From positions 1 through 64,000 of the forward strand of contig CAKZPE010000074.1 in NCBI GenBank assembly GCA_937138495.1: a DNA stretch of 64,000 nt, given 5' to 3'. Position 1 is the first letter of the stretch, and each line of letters begins with the position of its first letter. Of the stretch, positions 24,881 through 33,443 are shown piece by piece. Under the pieces are notes generated by a model, which ran no database searches, was not told the DNA's origin, and worked only from the letters and a program-made list of their open reading frames with translations. The position numbers were made by a program, and so were the translations under genes. The DNA comes from an uncultured Oceanospirillaceae bacterium (GTDB lineage: Bacteria > Pseudomonadota > Gammaproteobacteria > Pseudomonadales > Balneatricaceae).

Positions 24881-25963
24881 ATGACGCCACAAATGATGAA
24901 GGCAGTGGTCACCACCGGTAACGGCGGGTATGACCAGCTGGTGTATAAGGATGTGCCGGTACCCGGATTACAGCCGGGTGAGGTGCTGATCAGAGTACTG
25001 GCGGCAGGCATTAATAACACGGAAATTAATACCCGGCTGGGCTGGTATTCGTCATCGGTCACAGAATCGACCAACGCGACGTCTGATGATGGGGTAACGC
25101 CTGAGAGCAGTGACGGTGGCTGGAATAAAGAGACCCCTTTTCCGTTTATTCAGGGCACAGACTGTTGCGGTGAGGTGGTTGACATTGCGGCTGGCGGGAA
25201 TGCTGCGCTGACCGGTAAACGGGTGCTGGTACGTGCCTGTATGCGGGAACATGGCTATGAAAGCCTGGATAACATCTGGATGGGGTCGGATTTTGACGGG
25301 GCATTTGCGGAATATGTAAAAGTACCGGCCAGCGAAGTGTTCAGCGTTGACTGTGACTGGAGTGATGCGGAGCTTGGGACGATTCCCTGTGCTTACGGAA
25401 CGTCGGAAAACATGCTGCACCGGGCAGAACTTAAGGCCGGTGAAGTGGTGTTGGTAACCGGCGCATCCGGCGGAGTGGGTTCGGCGACGGTACAGCTGGC
25501 AAAACGCCGGGGAGCAACTGTCATCGCGGTTGCCGGGGCGGATAAACATGCGGCAATGGCTGCGCTGGGGGCTGATCAGCTGCTGGCCCGGGATGCTGAT
25601 TTGCTGGTATTACTGGGTGAGCAGTCGGTGGATGTGGTGGTGGATAATGTCGCCGGCAGTAATTTTCCGACTATGCTGAAACTGCTTAAGCGCGGCGGGC
25701 GGCTGGTGTCTTCCGGTGCGATCGCCGGGCCGGTAGTGGATCTGGATATGCGTGACATGTATCTCAAAGATGTTCGTCTGATTGGCACAACAGCCTGGGA
25801 TGAACCGGTGTTTCCAAATCTGATCAGTTATATCGAGAAGGGGGAGATTAAACCGTTACTGGCGGCGACTTTTCCATTGCGGGAGATTGTGGTCGCTCAG
25901 CAATTGTTCCTTACAAAGCAGCATGTGGGTAAGTTTGTTTTGTTGCCTGAGCACGCGGGGTAA
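24881..25963 (+). CDS. MDR-superfamily NADPH:quinone reductase-like oxidoreductase
   Basis: 360 residues. N-terminal GroES-like domain (LAAGINNTEINTRLGWYS), then a Rossmann domain with VTGASGGVGSATVQLAKRRG at ~195-214 and a final EIVVAQQLFLTKQHVGKFVL. It lacks the catalytic and structural zinc cysteines of classical alcohol dehydrogenases, so it belongs to the zinc-independent quinone oxidoreductase/enoyl reductase branch. It carries an extra Ser/Asp/Glu-rich loop at ~58-80 (TNATSDDGVTPESSDGG). It stands alone between two terminators or gaps; substrate unknown. Confidence 0.78.
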   Translation: MTPQMMKAVVTTGNGGYDQLVYKDVPVPGLQPGEVLIRVLAAGINNTEINTRLGWYSSSVTESTNATSDDGVTPESSDGGWNKETPFPFIQGTDCCGEVVDIAAGGNAALTGKRVLVRACMREHGYESLDNIWMGSDFDGAFAEYVKVPASEVFSVDCDWSDAELGTIPCAYGTSENMLHRAELKAGEVVLVTGASGGVGSATVQLAKRRGATVIAVAGADKHAAMAALGADQLLARDADLLVLLGEQSVDVVVDNVAGSNFPTMLKLLKRGGRLVSSGAIAGPVVDLDMRDMYLKDVRLIGTTAWDEPVFPNLISYIEKGEIKPLLAATFPLREIVVAQQLFLTKQHVGKFVLLPEHAG

Positions 25964-26024
25964 TCCGTGGCTTTTCCTGTTTTAAACCTGAGATTAGCAG
26001 AGCCTGTGAAGCCGAGGGATGTGA

Positions 26025-26825
26025 ATGTTTAAACGGTTAGTGGCAGCAGTACTGGGTGGAGGGCTGTTTTTATGCCTTCAGGGCGCTGTCTGGGCCAGTT
26101 CAGGTGAAGCTGAAACTGAAACTGAAGAATCTGCGTATATCTTATATGACGTGAATGACGGCCGTCTCGAAGAAGCTGACAGTTATTTGCCGGAACAGAT
26201 TGACCGGCAGAGGGCGGAAAGAATATGGCGGGTGTTTGCTGCCATTGTACCGGCGAAACAACTGTTACGGGTGCAGGAATATTATGTGAATGGCCCGGAG
26301 AATGAAGGAGGTGCTTCGGTTATCCCGGTGGATGACGGCTTGCATACCTGGCAATTGTCCATTGATGAAAAGTCGGTTGATTTACAGACCCGGGAGGATA
26401 TGGAGAATCTGGCCTTTCTGCTGATTCATGAGCTGGGCCATATTATTACCCTTAACCATGAGCAGGTTGATGCTGATTACTCCGCTTGTCAGCAACGCAT
26501 CGAGCTGGATGAAGGATGTGCCCGGCAAGGGGCGTATATTAACCGTTTCGTGCAACAGTTCTGGACACCTGAGATGCTGGCGGCGGTGAAAAATCAAACG
26601 GCAGCGGCAGTGATCAGTGAACGCTATGCCGGTCATTTTCTGGATGAGTATGCCGCCACAAATCCGGTGGAAGATATTGCTGAGAGTTTCAGTGTTTTTG
26701 TCGAAGAAGAACACCCGGAAGATTGCCGGGTAAGTGTGGCTGAGCAGAAAATCTGCTTCTTCTATGGGTTTTCTGAACTGGTGAACCTTCGCACTCAGAT
26801 CCGTGCCGGGGTGGCGGAGTTATAG
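26025..26825 (+). CDS. Exported zinc-metallopeptidase-like protein (HExxH)
   Basis: 266 residues with a signal peptide (VLGGGLFLCLQGAVWA, cleavage near SSG). The zinc motif HELGH is at ~138-142, followed by ITLNHEQ; a second acidic helix DIAESFSVFVEEEHPED at ~220 supplies the Glu expected as third ligand in gluzincins. Four cysteines (CQQRIELDEGCARQ, and C in EDCRV and KICFF) could form two disulfides in the periplasm. I do not recognise a named family; a periplasmic protease is inferred. A hairpin follows at the convergent junction. Confidence 0.6.
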   Translation: MFKRLVAAVLGGGLFLCLQGAVWASSGEAETETEESAYILYDVNDGRLEEADSYLPEQIDRQRAERIWRVFAAIVPAKQLLRVQEYYVNGPENEGGASVIPVDDGLHTWQLSIDEKSVDLQTREDMENLAFLLIHELGHIITLNHEQVDADYSACQQRIELDEGCARQGAYINRFVQQFWTPEMLAAVKNQTAAAVISERYAGHFLDEYAATNPVEDIAESFSVFVEEEHPEDCRVSVAEQKICFFYGFSELVNLRTQIRAGVAEL

Positions 26826-26829
26826 TTGT

Positions 26830-26863
26830 GGCTGGCGAACGTACTGTAAACGTCGCGCCAGCC
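26830..26863. terminator. Hairpin between convergent genes
   Basis: GGCTGGCG (26830-26837) pairs with CGCCAGCC (26856-26863) around an 18-nt loop. There is no T run, so termination efficiency is uncertain. Confidence 0.35.
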
Positions 26864-26874
26864 GGTAAACGAAG

Positions 26875-27855
26875 CTATTCAGTCCGGTCCAGTGAGACCT
26901 TTTCACTCAGCAGGCAAAGCATTTCCCACATCAGGGTTGCACCAACCAGTGCGGTTGCGCCGCTCGGATCAAAGGGAGGAGAGACTTCCACCAGATCGGC
27001 ACCGATCAGATTCAGGCTCCGCAGGCCCCGTACCATCTGCTGTGCTTCGACTGTCGTCAGCCCGCCAATTTCCGGTGTACCTGTGCCCGGTGCGAATACC
27101 GGGTCGAGGCAGTCAACGTCAAAGCTGATGTAGGTGGCCTGATCGCCGACGACCTCTCTGGCAACTTTCAGTGCACCGGCAACTCCCAGCTCGGTAAATT
27201 CTTCCATACGCATCACGCGGATGCCCTGTTCCAGCCCCCAGTCATCATCGGTTTCACTGTACAGCCCGCCGCGGATGCCGATCTGGACGATGCGTTTCGG
27301 GTCCAGCAGGCCTTCTTCAATGGCCCGGCGGAACGGGGTGCCGTGGGTGTATTTGCAGTCACCGAAATAACGGTCCCAGGTATCGGTGTGGGCATCAAAG
27401 TGCACCATGCCCAATGGCCCGTGTTTTTTCGCCAGAGCCCGCAGTACTGGCAGGCTGACCAGATGATCACCGCCAGCCCCCAGCGGCATAATGTTATGTT
27501 CGACCATCTCAGCTACGAAATTCTCGATCATATCCAGCGTGGGTTCTATCGCCAGCGGGTTAACCGGTGCATCGCCAAAGTCAGCGCAACGGGCCAGTTT
27601 GAACGGGCTGAGGTTCAGTACCGGGTGAACCTTGCGCATCAGGGCTGAGGCGTCACGGATCTGGCGGGGGCCGTGCCGGGCACCTGCCCGGTTGGTAGTA
27701 CCGCCATCCCAGGGGATACCGTACAGGCCGATATCGGCATCGGGTGCTTCGGCAATGCTGTAATGGGGCAGGCGCATAAAGGTGGCAATGCCTGCGTAAC
27801 GGGGTACTGACTCGGATGCCAGTGGGCTGAAACGTGTGTCCTGGGTAACTGACAT
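26875..27855 (-). CDS. Ureohydrolase: guanidinobutyrase/guanidinopropionase-like (agmatinase family)
   Basis: 326 residues. Manganese ureohydrolase motifs are all present: GAGGDHLVSLPVL, VHFDAHTDTWD and SFDVDCLDPVFAPGTGTPE. The longer N-terminus (RYAGIATFMRLP) and the GTTNRAGARHGPRQIR stretch are typical of guanidinobutyrase/guanidinopropionase enzymes of Pseudomonas and relatives rather than of arginase. The reaction is hydrolysis of a guanidino acid or agmatine to urea and the amine. AGGTGAGGA precedes the ATG. The LysR gene 97 bp upstream on the same strand is the likely regulator, and a TRAP binding protein lies beyond it. Confidence 0.85.
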   Translation of the reverse strand: MSVTQDTRFSPLASESVPRYAGIATFMRLPHYSIAEAPDADIGLYGIPWDGGTTNRAGARHGPRQIRDASALMRKVHPVLNLSPFKLARCADFGDAPVNPLAIEPTLDMIENFVAEMVEHNIMPLGAGGDHLVSLPVLRALAKKHGPLGMVHFDAHTDTWDRYFGDCKYTHGTPFRRAIEEGLLDPKRIVQIGIRGGLYSETDDDWGLEQGIRVMRMEEFTELGVAGALKVAREVVGDQATYISFDVDCLDPVFAPGTGTPEIGGLTTVEAQQMVRGLRSLNLIGADLVEVSPPFDPSGATALVGATLMWEMLCLLSEKVSLDRTE

Positions 27856-27952
27856 ATGAGTTCCTCACCTCAATGATCAAAAATTCACTGTAAGGCGGGG
27901 ATAGATGTCGTTAAATGGCAATTGTGACGGGTAAAGTTTCCGTTTTTGGAAA

Positions 27953-28867
27953 CTAACGGGCCTGCTCAAACGCTTCCAGTAATGCCGCCCTTAACAGGTT
28001 GGGGCGGGCATCACGGCGGACGATGATTTTAAAGGGCACCTGATAGCTCAGAGTGTCCGGTAGCAGCGGGCGCATCAGGCCTTTTTCTACCCATAGCGCT
28101 GCGTAATGATCCGGCAGGAAACCGACATACTGACCACTGAGAATCAGGGTGGCGATGCCTTCAACCTGATAAGACGTGGCGGCCGCTTTCAGTTCCGGAA
28201 ACTGTTCTTTAAGCAGGAATGAATGGGTATAGCCCGGGGCGATAAAATCGTGCTGACTGATGCGGGTCATATCGACAGCGTCTTCTGACAACTTAAATAA
28301 CGGATGACGGTTACCGCAGTAAAACAACGAGGTTTCGGCGTGCAGGTTGTGATATTCAAGCCCCGGAAGGATATGGTGCTGAGGGATGATCCCCATATTG
28401 GCGCGGCCTTCGATGACGGCCCGTTCTACTTCGTTGGGAGAAGCCACCTGCAGGTTAATTTTTACTTCCGGTTCCTGCTGGTGGAATTTACCCAGCACTT
28501 CAGTAACCGGTGAATGCGCATCAGTGAGCATGTTATCGGTCAGGCCGAGGGTGAGTTCTCCGACTAAGTGATTATGAACGGCGTTAACATTGGCGCGGAA
28601 TTTTTCCAGATCAACCAGCAGTTCCTGTGTGGCTTTATACACCAGCCGGCCATGTTCGGTCAGCTGGAAGCCGGAACGGCCCCGTAAACACAGGTGCATA
28701 TCCAGCCGGGTTTCCAGATCGGACATTTGCCGGCTGATGGCTGAACGGCCGATATTCAGTTCGACTTCTGCCGCCGAAAAGCCGCCGCATTCCACCACGG
28801 TTTTAAAGACCCGTAACAGTTTCAGGTCGATATCGGCAATTTGTCCGGACAGGCTGGTGCGTTTCAT
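27953..28867 (-). CDS. LysR-family regulator of the ureohydrolase
   Basis: 304 residues with HTH elements IDLKLLRVFKTVVECGGFS, LNIGRSAISRQMSDLETR and GFQLTEHG. The FQLT variant and IIPQHHILPGLEYHNL place it near regulators of guanidino or amino acid catabolism. It is codirectional with the ureohydrolase gene; regulation of that gene is inferred from position. Confidence 0.83.
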   Translation of the reverse strand: MKRTSLSGQIADIDLKLLRVFKTVVECGGFSAAEVELNIGRSAISRQMSDLETRLDMHLCLRGRSGFQLTEHGRLVYKATQELLVDLEKFRANVNAVHNHLVGELTLGLTDNMLTDAHSPVTEVLGKFHQQEPEVKINLQVASPNEVERAVIEGRANMGIIPQHHILPGLEYHNLHAETSLFYCGNRHPLFKLSEDAVDMTRISQHDFIAPGYTHSFLLKEQFPELKAAATSYQVEGIATLILSGQYVGFLPDHYAALWVEKGLMRPLLPDTLSYQVPFKIIVRRDARPNLLRAALLEAFEQAR

Positions 28868-28909
28868 AGATTCACAACTTAACGGCTGGGTTTGGTATCA
28901 GGGTAACCG

Positions 28910-28941
28910 AAAAAAGCCCTGTCGGCATGGGCCGGCAGGGC
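28910..28941 (-). terminator. Rho-independent terminator of the dctP-like gene
   Basis: An 11-bp stem with one mismatch (28931-28941 with 28916-28926) and a 4-nt loop is followed on the minus strand by TTTTTT, 38 bp after the stop of the TRAP binding protein gene. Confidence 0.85.
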
Positions 28942-28978
28942 AATTTTTACTTATGAAGCGAAGCTGTTGCAGGGCGCT

Positions 28979-29992
28979 TTATACTTCGTCGCGGCCTAAC
29001 AGACGCAGTACGCGGTTCAGTTTGTCTTTACCGCCGATGCTGTCATAGTGCTTTGGCCATACGGCAGTGGTCGCTTTTTCAATCCACTCTTTTTCACCGT
29101 TGGCTGGGTCTGTAATGACCATGCCTTTTTCGATCAGCTGCTGCTTGATGCGGGCTTCGTTTGCGGTCAGGAATTCAGCACTGTGTTTGGTGGCTGCCTT
29201 ACCGGCTTCAACAATCGCCTGCTGTACTTCCGGGGTTTGCGCCTGATACACGCTTTCGCTCATGATCAGCGGCTCAATCGAGAAGATGTAACGGATGTTT
29301 GTGACGTACTTCTGTACGGTATCAAACTTCATTGCATCCACGGTGACATACGGGTTGTCCTGGCCATCCACAACGCCTTGCTGAAGCGCTGTAAATGTTT
29401 CAGACCATGCCATAGGTGTCGGATTTCCACCCCATGCCTTATAAGTATCGATCATGATTTCGTTTTTAGGCACCCGCACAATGACTTGCTGCAGGTCTTC
29501 CAGCGTTTCGATGGGCTGCTTGGAGTTGGTCAGTACCCGGAAACCGGTGTATGCCCAGCCAACGATCCGTACGCCGGCATCTTTAACGGTGTTTTCTACC
29601 AGTTCTGCACCCACTTCACCCTGGGTCAGCAGCTCGGCTTCATCCAGACTCTGGATGACGTATGGCAGGGTGAAGATGCCCACTGTTGGCGAGAAAGGCG
29701 TGACGTTGTTGATCGCCAGAATAGAGAAGTCCAGGGTACCCAGACCTGCTTCAACAACGGTGTCCTGTTCGCTGCCTAACTGGCTGTTCATGAACAGCGT
29801 ACCGGTGTATTCACCGTTGGTTTTGGCTTCCAGCTGTTCCACAAATTTCAGACCGAATGCATGCTGTGAACTGCCTTCGGAATCACCGCCGGCAATTTTC
29901 CAGTCAGTGGCTGCAAAGCTGCTGGTACAGCTGCCAATGACCAGTGCCGCGGTCAGAGATACGGCTGTGGAGATATTATTTTTATATTTCAT
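28979..29992 (-). CDS. TRAP transporter substrate-binding protein (DctP-type), orphan
   Basis: 337 residues from ATG 29992 (GAGG 5 nt upstream); the longer frame to 30106 is not supported. Signal peptide ISTAVSLTAALVIGSC followed by TSSFAA. Mature part: WKIAGGDSEGSSQHAFGLKF, ESL-like region, FTLPYVIQSLDEAE, the VRVPKNEIMIDTYKAWGGNPTPM segment with the conserved Arg, and FTALQQGVVDGQDNP, all diagnostic of the DctP family that binds organic acids and amino-acid-like anions in the periplasm. No DctQ or DctM gene is adjacent, which is unusual. It ends in its own terminator. Confidence 0.85.
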   Translation of the reverse strand: MKYKNNISTAVSLTAALVIGSCTSSFAATDWKIAGGDSEGSSQHAFGLKFVEQLEAKTNGEYTGTLFMNSQLGSEQDTVVEAGLGTLDFSILAINNVTPFSPTVGIFTLPYVIQSLDEAELLTQGEVGAELVENTVKDAGVRIVGWAYTGFRVLTNSKQPIETLEDLQQVIVRVPKNEIMIDTYKAWGGNPTPMAWSETFTALQQGVVDGQDNPYVTVDAMKFDTVQKYVTNIRYIFSIEPLIMSESVYQAQTPEVQQAIVEAGKAATKHSAEFLTANEARIKQQLIEKGMVITDPANGEKEWIEKATTAVWPKHYDSIGGKDKLNRVLRLLGRDEV

Positions 29993-30310
29993 ACAAACCT
30001 CAGATAGTGGTGTTGGGCTCCGGAGACCTGCAGCGGTCTGGCCGCTATTTTCGGCAAGTCTGTGCTTCATCCTGCGGTAAAGATCCTTGTAGATAAATGC
30101 AAACATTCAGGTCTTTAGTTGCTGAAAACGGAAACTGTTTGTGGCACGCGTAACAATGTTAAAGCAATAGTGGCATCGAATGTATAGCTAAAAAGTGGAT
30201 CTTTTATTTAGAGAATTGTGGGTCTTTTTGTTGACCGGTTTTACTTTATTCTACCTCCATCAAACGCCGCGGAGTGGCGCTAACTTTATCAGCCTGACAG
30301 GGGGTGTCTG
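29993..30310. other. 318-bp intergenic region, dctP-like / small ORF
   Basis: It must carry the promoter of the TRAP binding protein gene on the minus strand and possibly one for the small gene on the plus strand. No palindrome or RNA motif stood out. Confidence 0.3.
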
Positions 30311-30499
30311 ATGGGCGTAATCCATAAAGTCGATTCGCAGCAGCTGCCTGCAGAGCAGAATAAAGCGAATAAGATCCTGCGTGGTGTGCTTCGTTTACTG
30401 GATAAATTCATGAACAGTTATACCGCATATAAAGCTGCCGAACTGCAGCGAATCTATGACCTTCCTGATCCTGAGAACAGCCGTAACCGGCGTCTCTGA
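30311..30499 (+). CDS. Small basic protein of unknown function
   Basis: 62 residues with a predicted helical middle (KANKILRGVLRLLDKFMNS YTAYKAAELQRIYDL). CAGGGGGT precedes the ATG, and a terminator follows 26 bp after the stop, so it looks like a genuine monocistronic gene. No family recognised. Confidence 0.5.
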   Translation: MGVIHKVDSQQLPAEQNKANKILRGVLRLLDKFMNSYTAYKAAELQRIYDLPDPENSRNRRL

Positions 30500-30525
30500 G
30501 AGCCGTTTCGCGTGTGTAGCGATTT

Positions 30526-30566
30526 ACCGGCGTGTCCCCTGATAAGGAAGGCCGCCGGTTTTTTTT
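30526..30566 (+). terminator. Rho-independent terminator after the small gene
   Basis: ACCGGCG (30526-30532) pairs with CGCCGGT (30553-30559) around a partly structured 20-nt loop and is followed by eight T. Confidence 0.75.
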
Positions 30567-30654
30567 CTGTCTCTTTATTTGCTGCTTTACCTGACTATAA
30601 CTTCACAGTTTAGGCTTCAGGGCTTTACAGTACAGCGGAAAGGAGAGAGACCCG

Positions 30655-31086
30655 ATGTCAGAGATATGTGTGCAGGATGCTGATTTTATTGCACAGTTTG
30701 AAGACTGCAGCTTAGCGCCGGAGCATTTTGATCACCGCGGACACATCCGGCTTGCCTGGTTGTATATGAATAATTATGGTTCGGCAGTTGCGCTGGAAAA
30801 GCTGGTTACAGGCATTCGCCGTTATGCCGGCAGCCTGGGGGCGAATGACAAGTTTCATTACACCATTACCGCCGCGCTGCTGAAGATTCTGGTGTATCGT
30901 CAGATACAGTGTCAGGCTCCGGACTGGCAAATTTTTATTAAGATGAACAGTGATTTACTGACGGATGCACAGGCGCTGTTGCTGCGGCATTATCGACAGG
31001 GCGTGCTGTTCTCTGAGGAAGCCAGGGTCAACTGGGTTGAACCTGATCTGATTCCGTTTTCAGCGACCGCACTGAATAACAGATAA
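30655..31086 (+). CDS. Conserved hypothetical protein upstream of merR
   Basis: 143 residues, soluble. Its features are a His-rich LAPEHFDHRGHIRLAWLYM near residues 20-38, FHYTITAALLKI in the middle and LRHYRQGVLFSEEARVNWVEPDL at the end. I recognise it as a conserved proteobacterial type but can give no function; the HFDHRGH cluster could bind a metal. AAAGGAGAG precedes the ATG. The merR gene follows after 27 bp, probably in the same operon. Confidence 0.6.
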   Translation: MSEICVQDADFIAQFEDCSLAPEHFDHRGHIRLAWLYMNNYGSAVALEKLVTGIRRYAGSLGANDKFHYTITAALLKILVYRQIQCQAPDWQIFIKMNSDLLTDAQALLLRHYRQGVLFSEEARVNWVEPDLIPFSATALNNR

Positions 31087-31113
31087 GGGAACTCATGAGC
31101 AGAGGGTATGCGT

Positions 31114-31656
31114 ATGTATACGATTGGCGAGCTGAGCCGCCGGTTGGGTTTATCCCGCAGCAGTTTGCTGTATTACGATAAAATTGGCCTGTTACAGCCC
31201 AGCGGTCGCAGCGCGGCGAATTACCGTCTGTATAACGCAGAGGATCTCCGGCGGTTGGAGAATATCTGCCGTTACCGTCAGGCAGGTCTGACGCTGGATG
31301 CGATTGCACAGTTACTGGATAGCGAACCCCGGTTGGCGGGAAATATTCTGCAGCAGCGGTTACAGCACCTGAATCAGGAAATTGCCGGTTTACGGGAACA
31401 GCAGCACATTTTGCTGGCGTTGCTGGAGGATCCTGCTCTGCAGACGCAAACCCGGGCACTGGATAAAGAGGCCTGGGTGGCAGTACTGGCAGCCAGTGGT
31501 ATGGATGAGCAGGCACAGCACAACTGGCATATTCAGTTCGAACAGCAGATGCCGGAAGCCCATCAGGATTTTCTTGAATCGCTGGGAATCGGCGCAGAGG
31601 AAATCAGACGAATCCGGTTGTGGTCAGGAATGGCTGACCGGGGAATAGCAGAATAG
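31114..31656 (+). CDS. MerR-family transcriptional regulator
   Basis: 180 residues from ATG 31114 (AGAGGG 7 nt upstream; the ATG at 31108 is too close). N-terminal winged HTH: MYTIGELSRRLGLSRSSLLYY, GLLQPSGRSAANYRLY, then a dimerisation coiled coil (LQQRLQHLNQEIAGLREQQH). The C-terminal effector part has no cysteines suited to metals, so it is of the MlrA/BltR-like, drug- or stress-type rather than a metal sensor. It is coupled to the preceding unknown gene. Confidence 0.82.
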   Translation: MYTIGELSRRLGLSRSSLLYYDKIGLLQPSGRSAANYRLYNAEDLRRLENICRYRQAGLTLDAIAQLLDSEPRLAGNILQQRLQHLNQEIAGLREQQHILLALLEDPALQTQTRALDKEAWVAVLAASGMDEQAQHNWHIQFEQQMPEAHQDFLESLGIGAEEIRRIRLWSGMADRGIAE

Positions 31657-31665
31657 ACGGGAGTT

Positions 31666-31707
31666 TCGCGGTCAGGCTTCCATTTGAAAACAGATGTCTG
31701 ACCGCGA
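31666..31707. terminator. Inverted repeat between merR and dapA
   Basis: TCGCGGTCAG (31666-31675) and CTGACCGCGA (31698-31707) form a perfect 10-bp stem with a 22-nt loop in the convergent gap. There is no T run on either side. Confidence 0.4.
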
Positions 31708-31733
31708 TAACCCGGAGTGTGGCAGGATGGGGG

Positions 31734-32600
31734 TTAACCCATCAGGTGCTGCAGGCTTTCTAGCGTACGCTTGGTCTCTTCAGACAGCGGCATCACCGGC
31801 ATGCGGCATTCTTCAGTACACAGACCTAACAGAGAGGCTGCATACTTAGGGCCGGCCGGGCTTGGCTCTGCAAACATCGCATTGTGCAGCGGCGCCAGCT
31901 TGTCATGAATCGCCAGCGCTTCAGCAAAGTTACCTTCCTGACAGGCTTTGTGCATCTGTGCGCACAGGGTCGGTGCAACGTTCGCGGTGACTGAAATACA
32001 GCCGTAGCCGCCGGAGGCGTTGTACGCCAGCGCCGTCATATCTTCACCGGACAGGTAAGAAAATTCTTTGTCGATGACCAGACGTTCCTGACAGATGCGT
32101 GACAGGTCACCGGTGGCATCTTTCACGCCGACGACCCGTGGCAGTTCAGCCAGACGGGCCATGGTTTCCGGCAGGACATCGACAATGGCACGTGGCGGAA
32201 TGTTGTAGATAACAATCGGCAGATCAACGCTGTCGTGAACCAGTTTGAAGTGCTGGTACAGGCCTTCCTGATTCGGACGGTTGTAGTAACCGGCAACACA
32301 CAGCAGGGCATCAGCACCGGCGTCCTGTGCATGACGGGCATACTCAACGGCTTCTACAGGGTTGTTGGAACCGGCACCTGCAATAACCGGTACCCGGCCT
32401 GCAGTTTCTTCCACAACGATTTCGATAACACGCTTGTGTTCCTGTTCGTTAAGGGTGGGCGATTCTCCGGTGGTACCGACCGGCACAAGGCCGTTGGTGC
32501 CACGTTCGATCTGCCAGTTCACCATTTTACGTAAAGCATCTTCATCCAGCTGGTTGTCGCGTAATGGGGTGATAATGGCGACATAGGATCCGCGGTACAT
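31734..32600 (-). CDS. dapA: 4-hydroxy-tetrahydrodipicolinate synthase
   Basis: 288 residues from ATG 32600 (AGGAG 6-7 nt upstream), the standard DapA length. Active-site residues are present: GTTGESPTL at 42-50, Tyr106 (GYYNRP), Tyr132 (YNIPPR) and the Schiff-base Lys160 (GVKDATGD), then SGEDMTAL and GCISVTANVAP. It condenses pyruvate with aspartate semialdehyde in the first committed step of lysine and diaminopimelate synthesis. It stands alone, without bamC or purC nearby as in many gammaproteobacteria, and a terminator-like hairpin sits in its leader, so expression may be attenuated. Confidence 0.88.
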   Translation of the reverse strand: MYRGSYVAIITPLRDNQLDEDALRKMVNWQIERGTNGLVPVGTTGESPTLNEQEHKRVIEIVVEETAGRVPVIAGAGSNNPVEAVEYARHAQDAGADALLCVAGYYNRPNQEGLYQHFKLVHDSVDLPIVIYNIPPRAIVDVLPETMARLAELPRVVGVKDATGDLSRICQERLVIDKEFSYLSGEDMTALAYNASGGYGCISVTANVAPTLCAQMHKACQEGNFAEALAIHDKLAPLHNAMFAEPSPAGPKYAASLLGLCTEECRMPVMPLSEETKRTLESLQHLMG

Positions 32601-32639
32601 GTTCAACTCCTGGGTTGTTATTGGCCACAGCACACAAGC

Positions 32640-32671
32640 AAAAAAAAACCGGTGCGCCTGCGACCGGTTTT
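32640..32671 (-). terminator. Terminator-like hairpin in the dapA leader
   Basis: On the minus strand a 9-bp stem (32663-32671 with 32645-32653) is followed by a run of nine T in all (32640-32648, part in the stem), ending 39 bp before the dapA start codon. The nearest upstream gene on this strand ends more than 330 bp away, so it is either a late terminator for that gene or an attenuator for dapA. Confidence 0.6.
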
Positions 32672-33007
32672 CGTATGTGATTTTTTGCTGTCTTTCGCTA
32701 CTTCACACGCACGCCGAATCGCCAGGAGTTTTGCCCGGTTTATCGTTGCGTTTATCAAAAGAAGCGAAAGTTGCCAAAATTAAATCCGTGTTTACTATTG
32801 GAGCAGGAATTTAGCGGGTCTTGGAGTTGCAGTCAAGCTGTTCGGGCGCTTAGTTTTGGCTTCTGCGACTTTGGTATCCTGATCTTCTCAGAAGCGGCTG
32901 CAGATCACGGTTTTACAGGCCTGTCGACGCGGCATTGTATATTTTTCTGTATACAGTTTTGCGGTTTGCAGATAATGAAAACGAAGCCCGGAGCGCCAAT
33001 AGAAAGC
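32672..33007. other. 336-bp gap upstream of dapA
   Basis: It should contain the dapA promoter. A perfect palindrome CTGTATACAG lies at 32947-32956. I compared the leader with the lysine riboswitch core and did not find it. No gene is credible here; an open plus-strand frame at 32771-33205 overlaps the zinc ribbon gene antisense and looks like chance. Confidence 0.4.
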
Positions 33008-33418
33008 TCATTGGGAAGTATTTGCAGGGGTTTTGCTGCACAGGCCACAGTCGCGGCATTTAATGCCATCGTGAATGGGGAAAATTGGCAGATCGAGCAG
33101 CATTATCGACAGGAAGGTCCAGCGTCGGCCAAACTGGTAATACTCAGTATTGTGGCTGTGGCAGGCCGGGCAGGGGGCTGTATCACAGCCCTGTTCTTCC
33201 ACTAACGCAGATTCAGACTCTTCAGCAAGAATTTCCAGTGCCGTTTCAGCCTGTGCTTCGGGGACCTGTAGCCGGACGCCGCCCATGGCGTTGGAGTACA
33301 GCCATTGCATGTTTATGGTGTGTTCGTCGGCGACAAAAGGGTCCAGGCCGGCGCATTCAAGTTTGGCCCGGGCAATGTGGGCTTCGTAGGGGAAAGAATA
33401 GCGTGCGACGGTAACCAT
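33008..33418 (-). CDS. DUF2007 domain protein with C-terminal zinc ribbon
   Basis: 136 residues from ATG 33418 (GGAGC upstream). Residues 1-65 match the DUF2007 'putative signal transducing' fold (RYSFPYEAHIARAKLECAGL, then VADEHTINMQWLYSNAMGGVRL). Residues ~88-130 hold a zinc ribbon with CPACHS and CRDCG flanking a hydrophobic LSIMLLDLPIFPI stretch that could touch the membrane. Function is unknown. It lies 25 bp after the GlxA/AraC gene and is probably cotranscribed. Confidence 0.7.
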   Translation of the reverse strand: MVTVARYSFPYEAHIARAKLECAGLDPFVADEHTINMQWLYSNAMGGVRLQVPEAQAETALEILAEESESALVEEQGCDTAPCPACHSHNTEYYQFGRRWTFLSIMLLDLPIFPIHDGIKCRDCGLCSKTPANTSQ

Positions 33419-33443
33419 ATCTGTTCTGCTCCCTGTGTGAGTA

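Noticed and set aside
32672..33007. Possible lysine riboswitch upstream of dapA
   Set aside because: I read the minus strand for the conserved core of the lysine element and did not find it.
32771..33205. Plus-strand open frame in the dapA upstream gap
   Set aside because: Its second half is antisense to the DUF2007 zinc ribbon gene and the translation has no family features.
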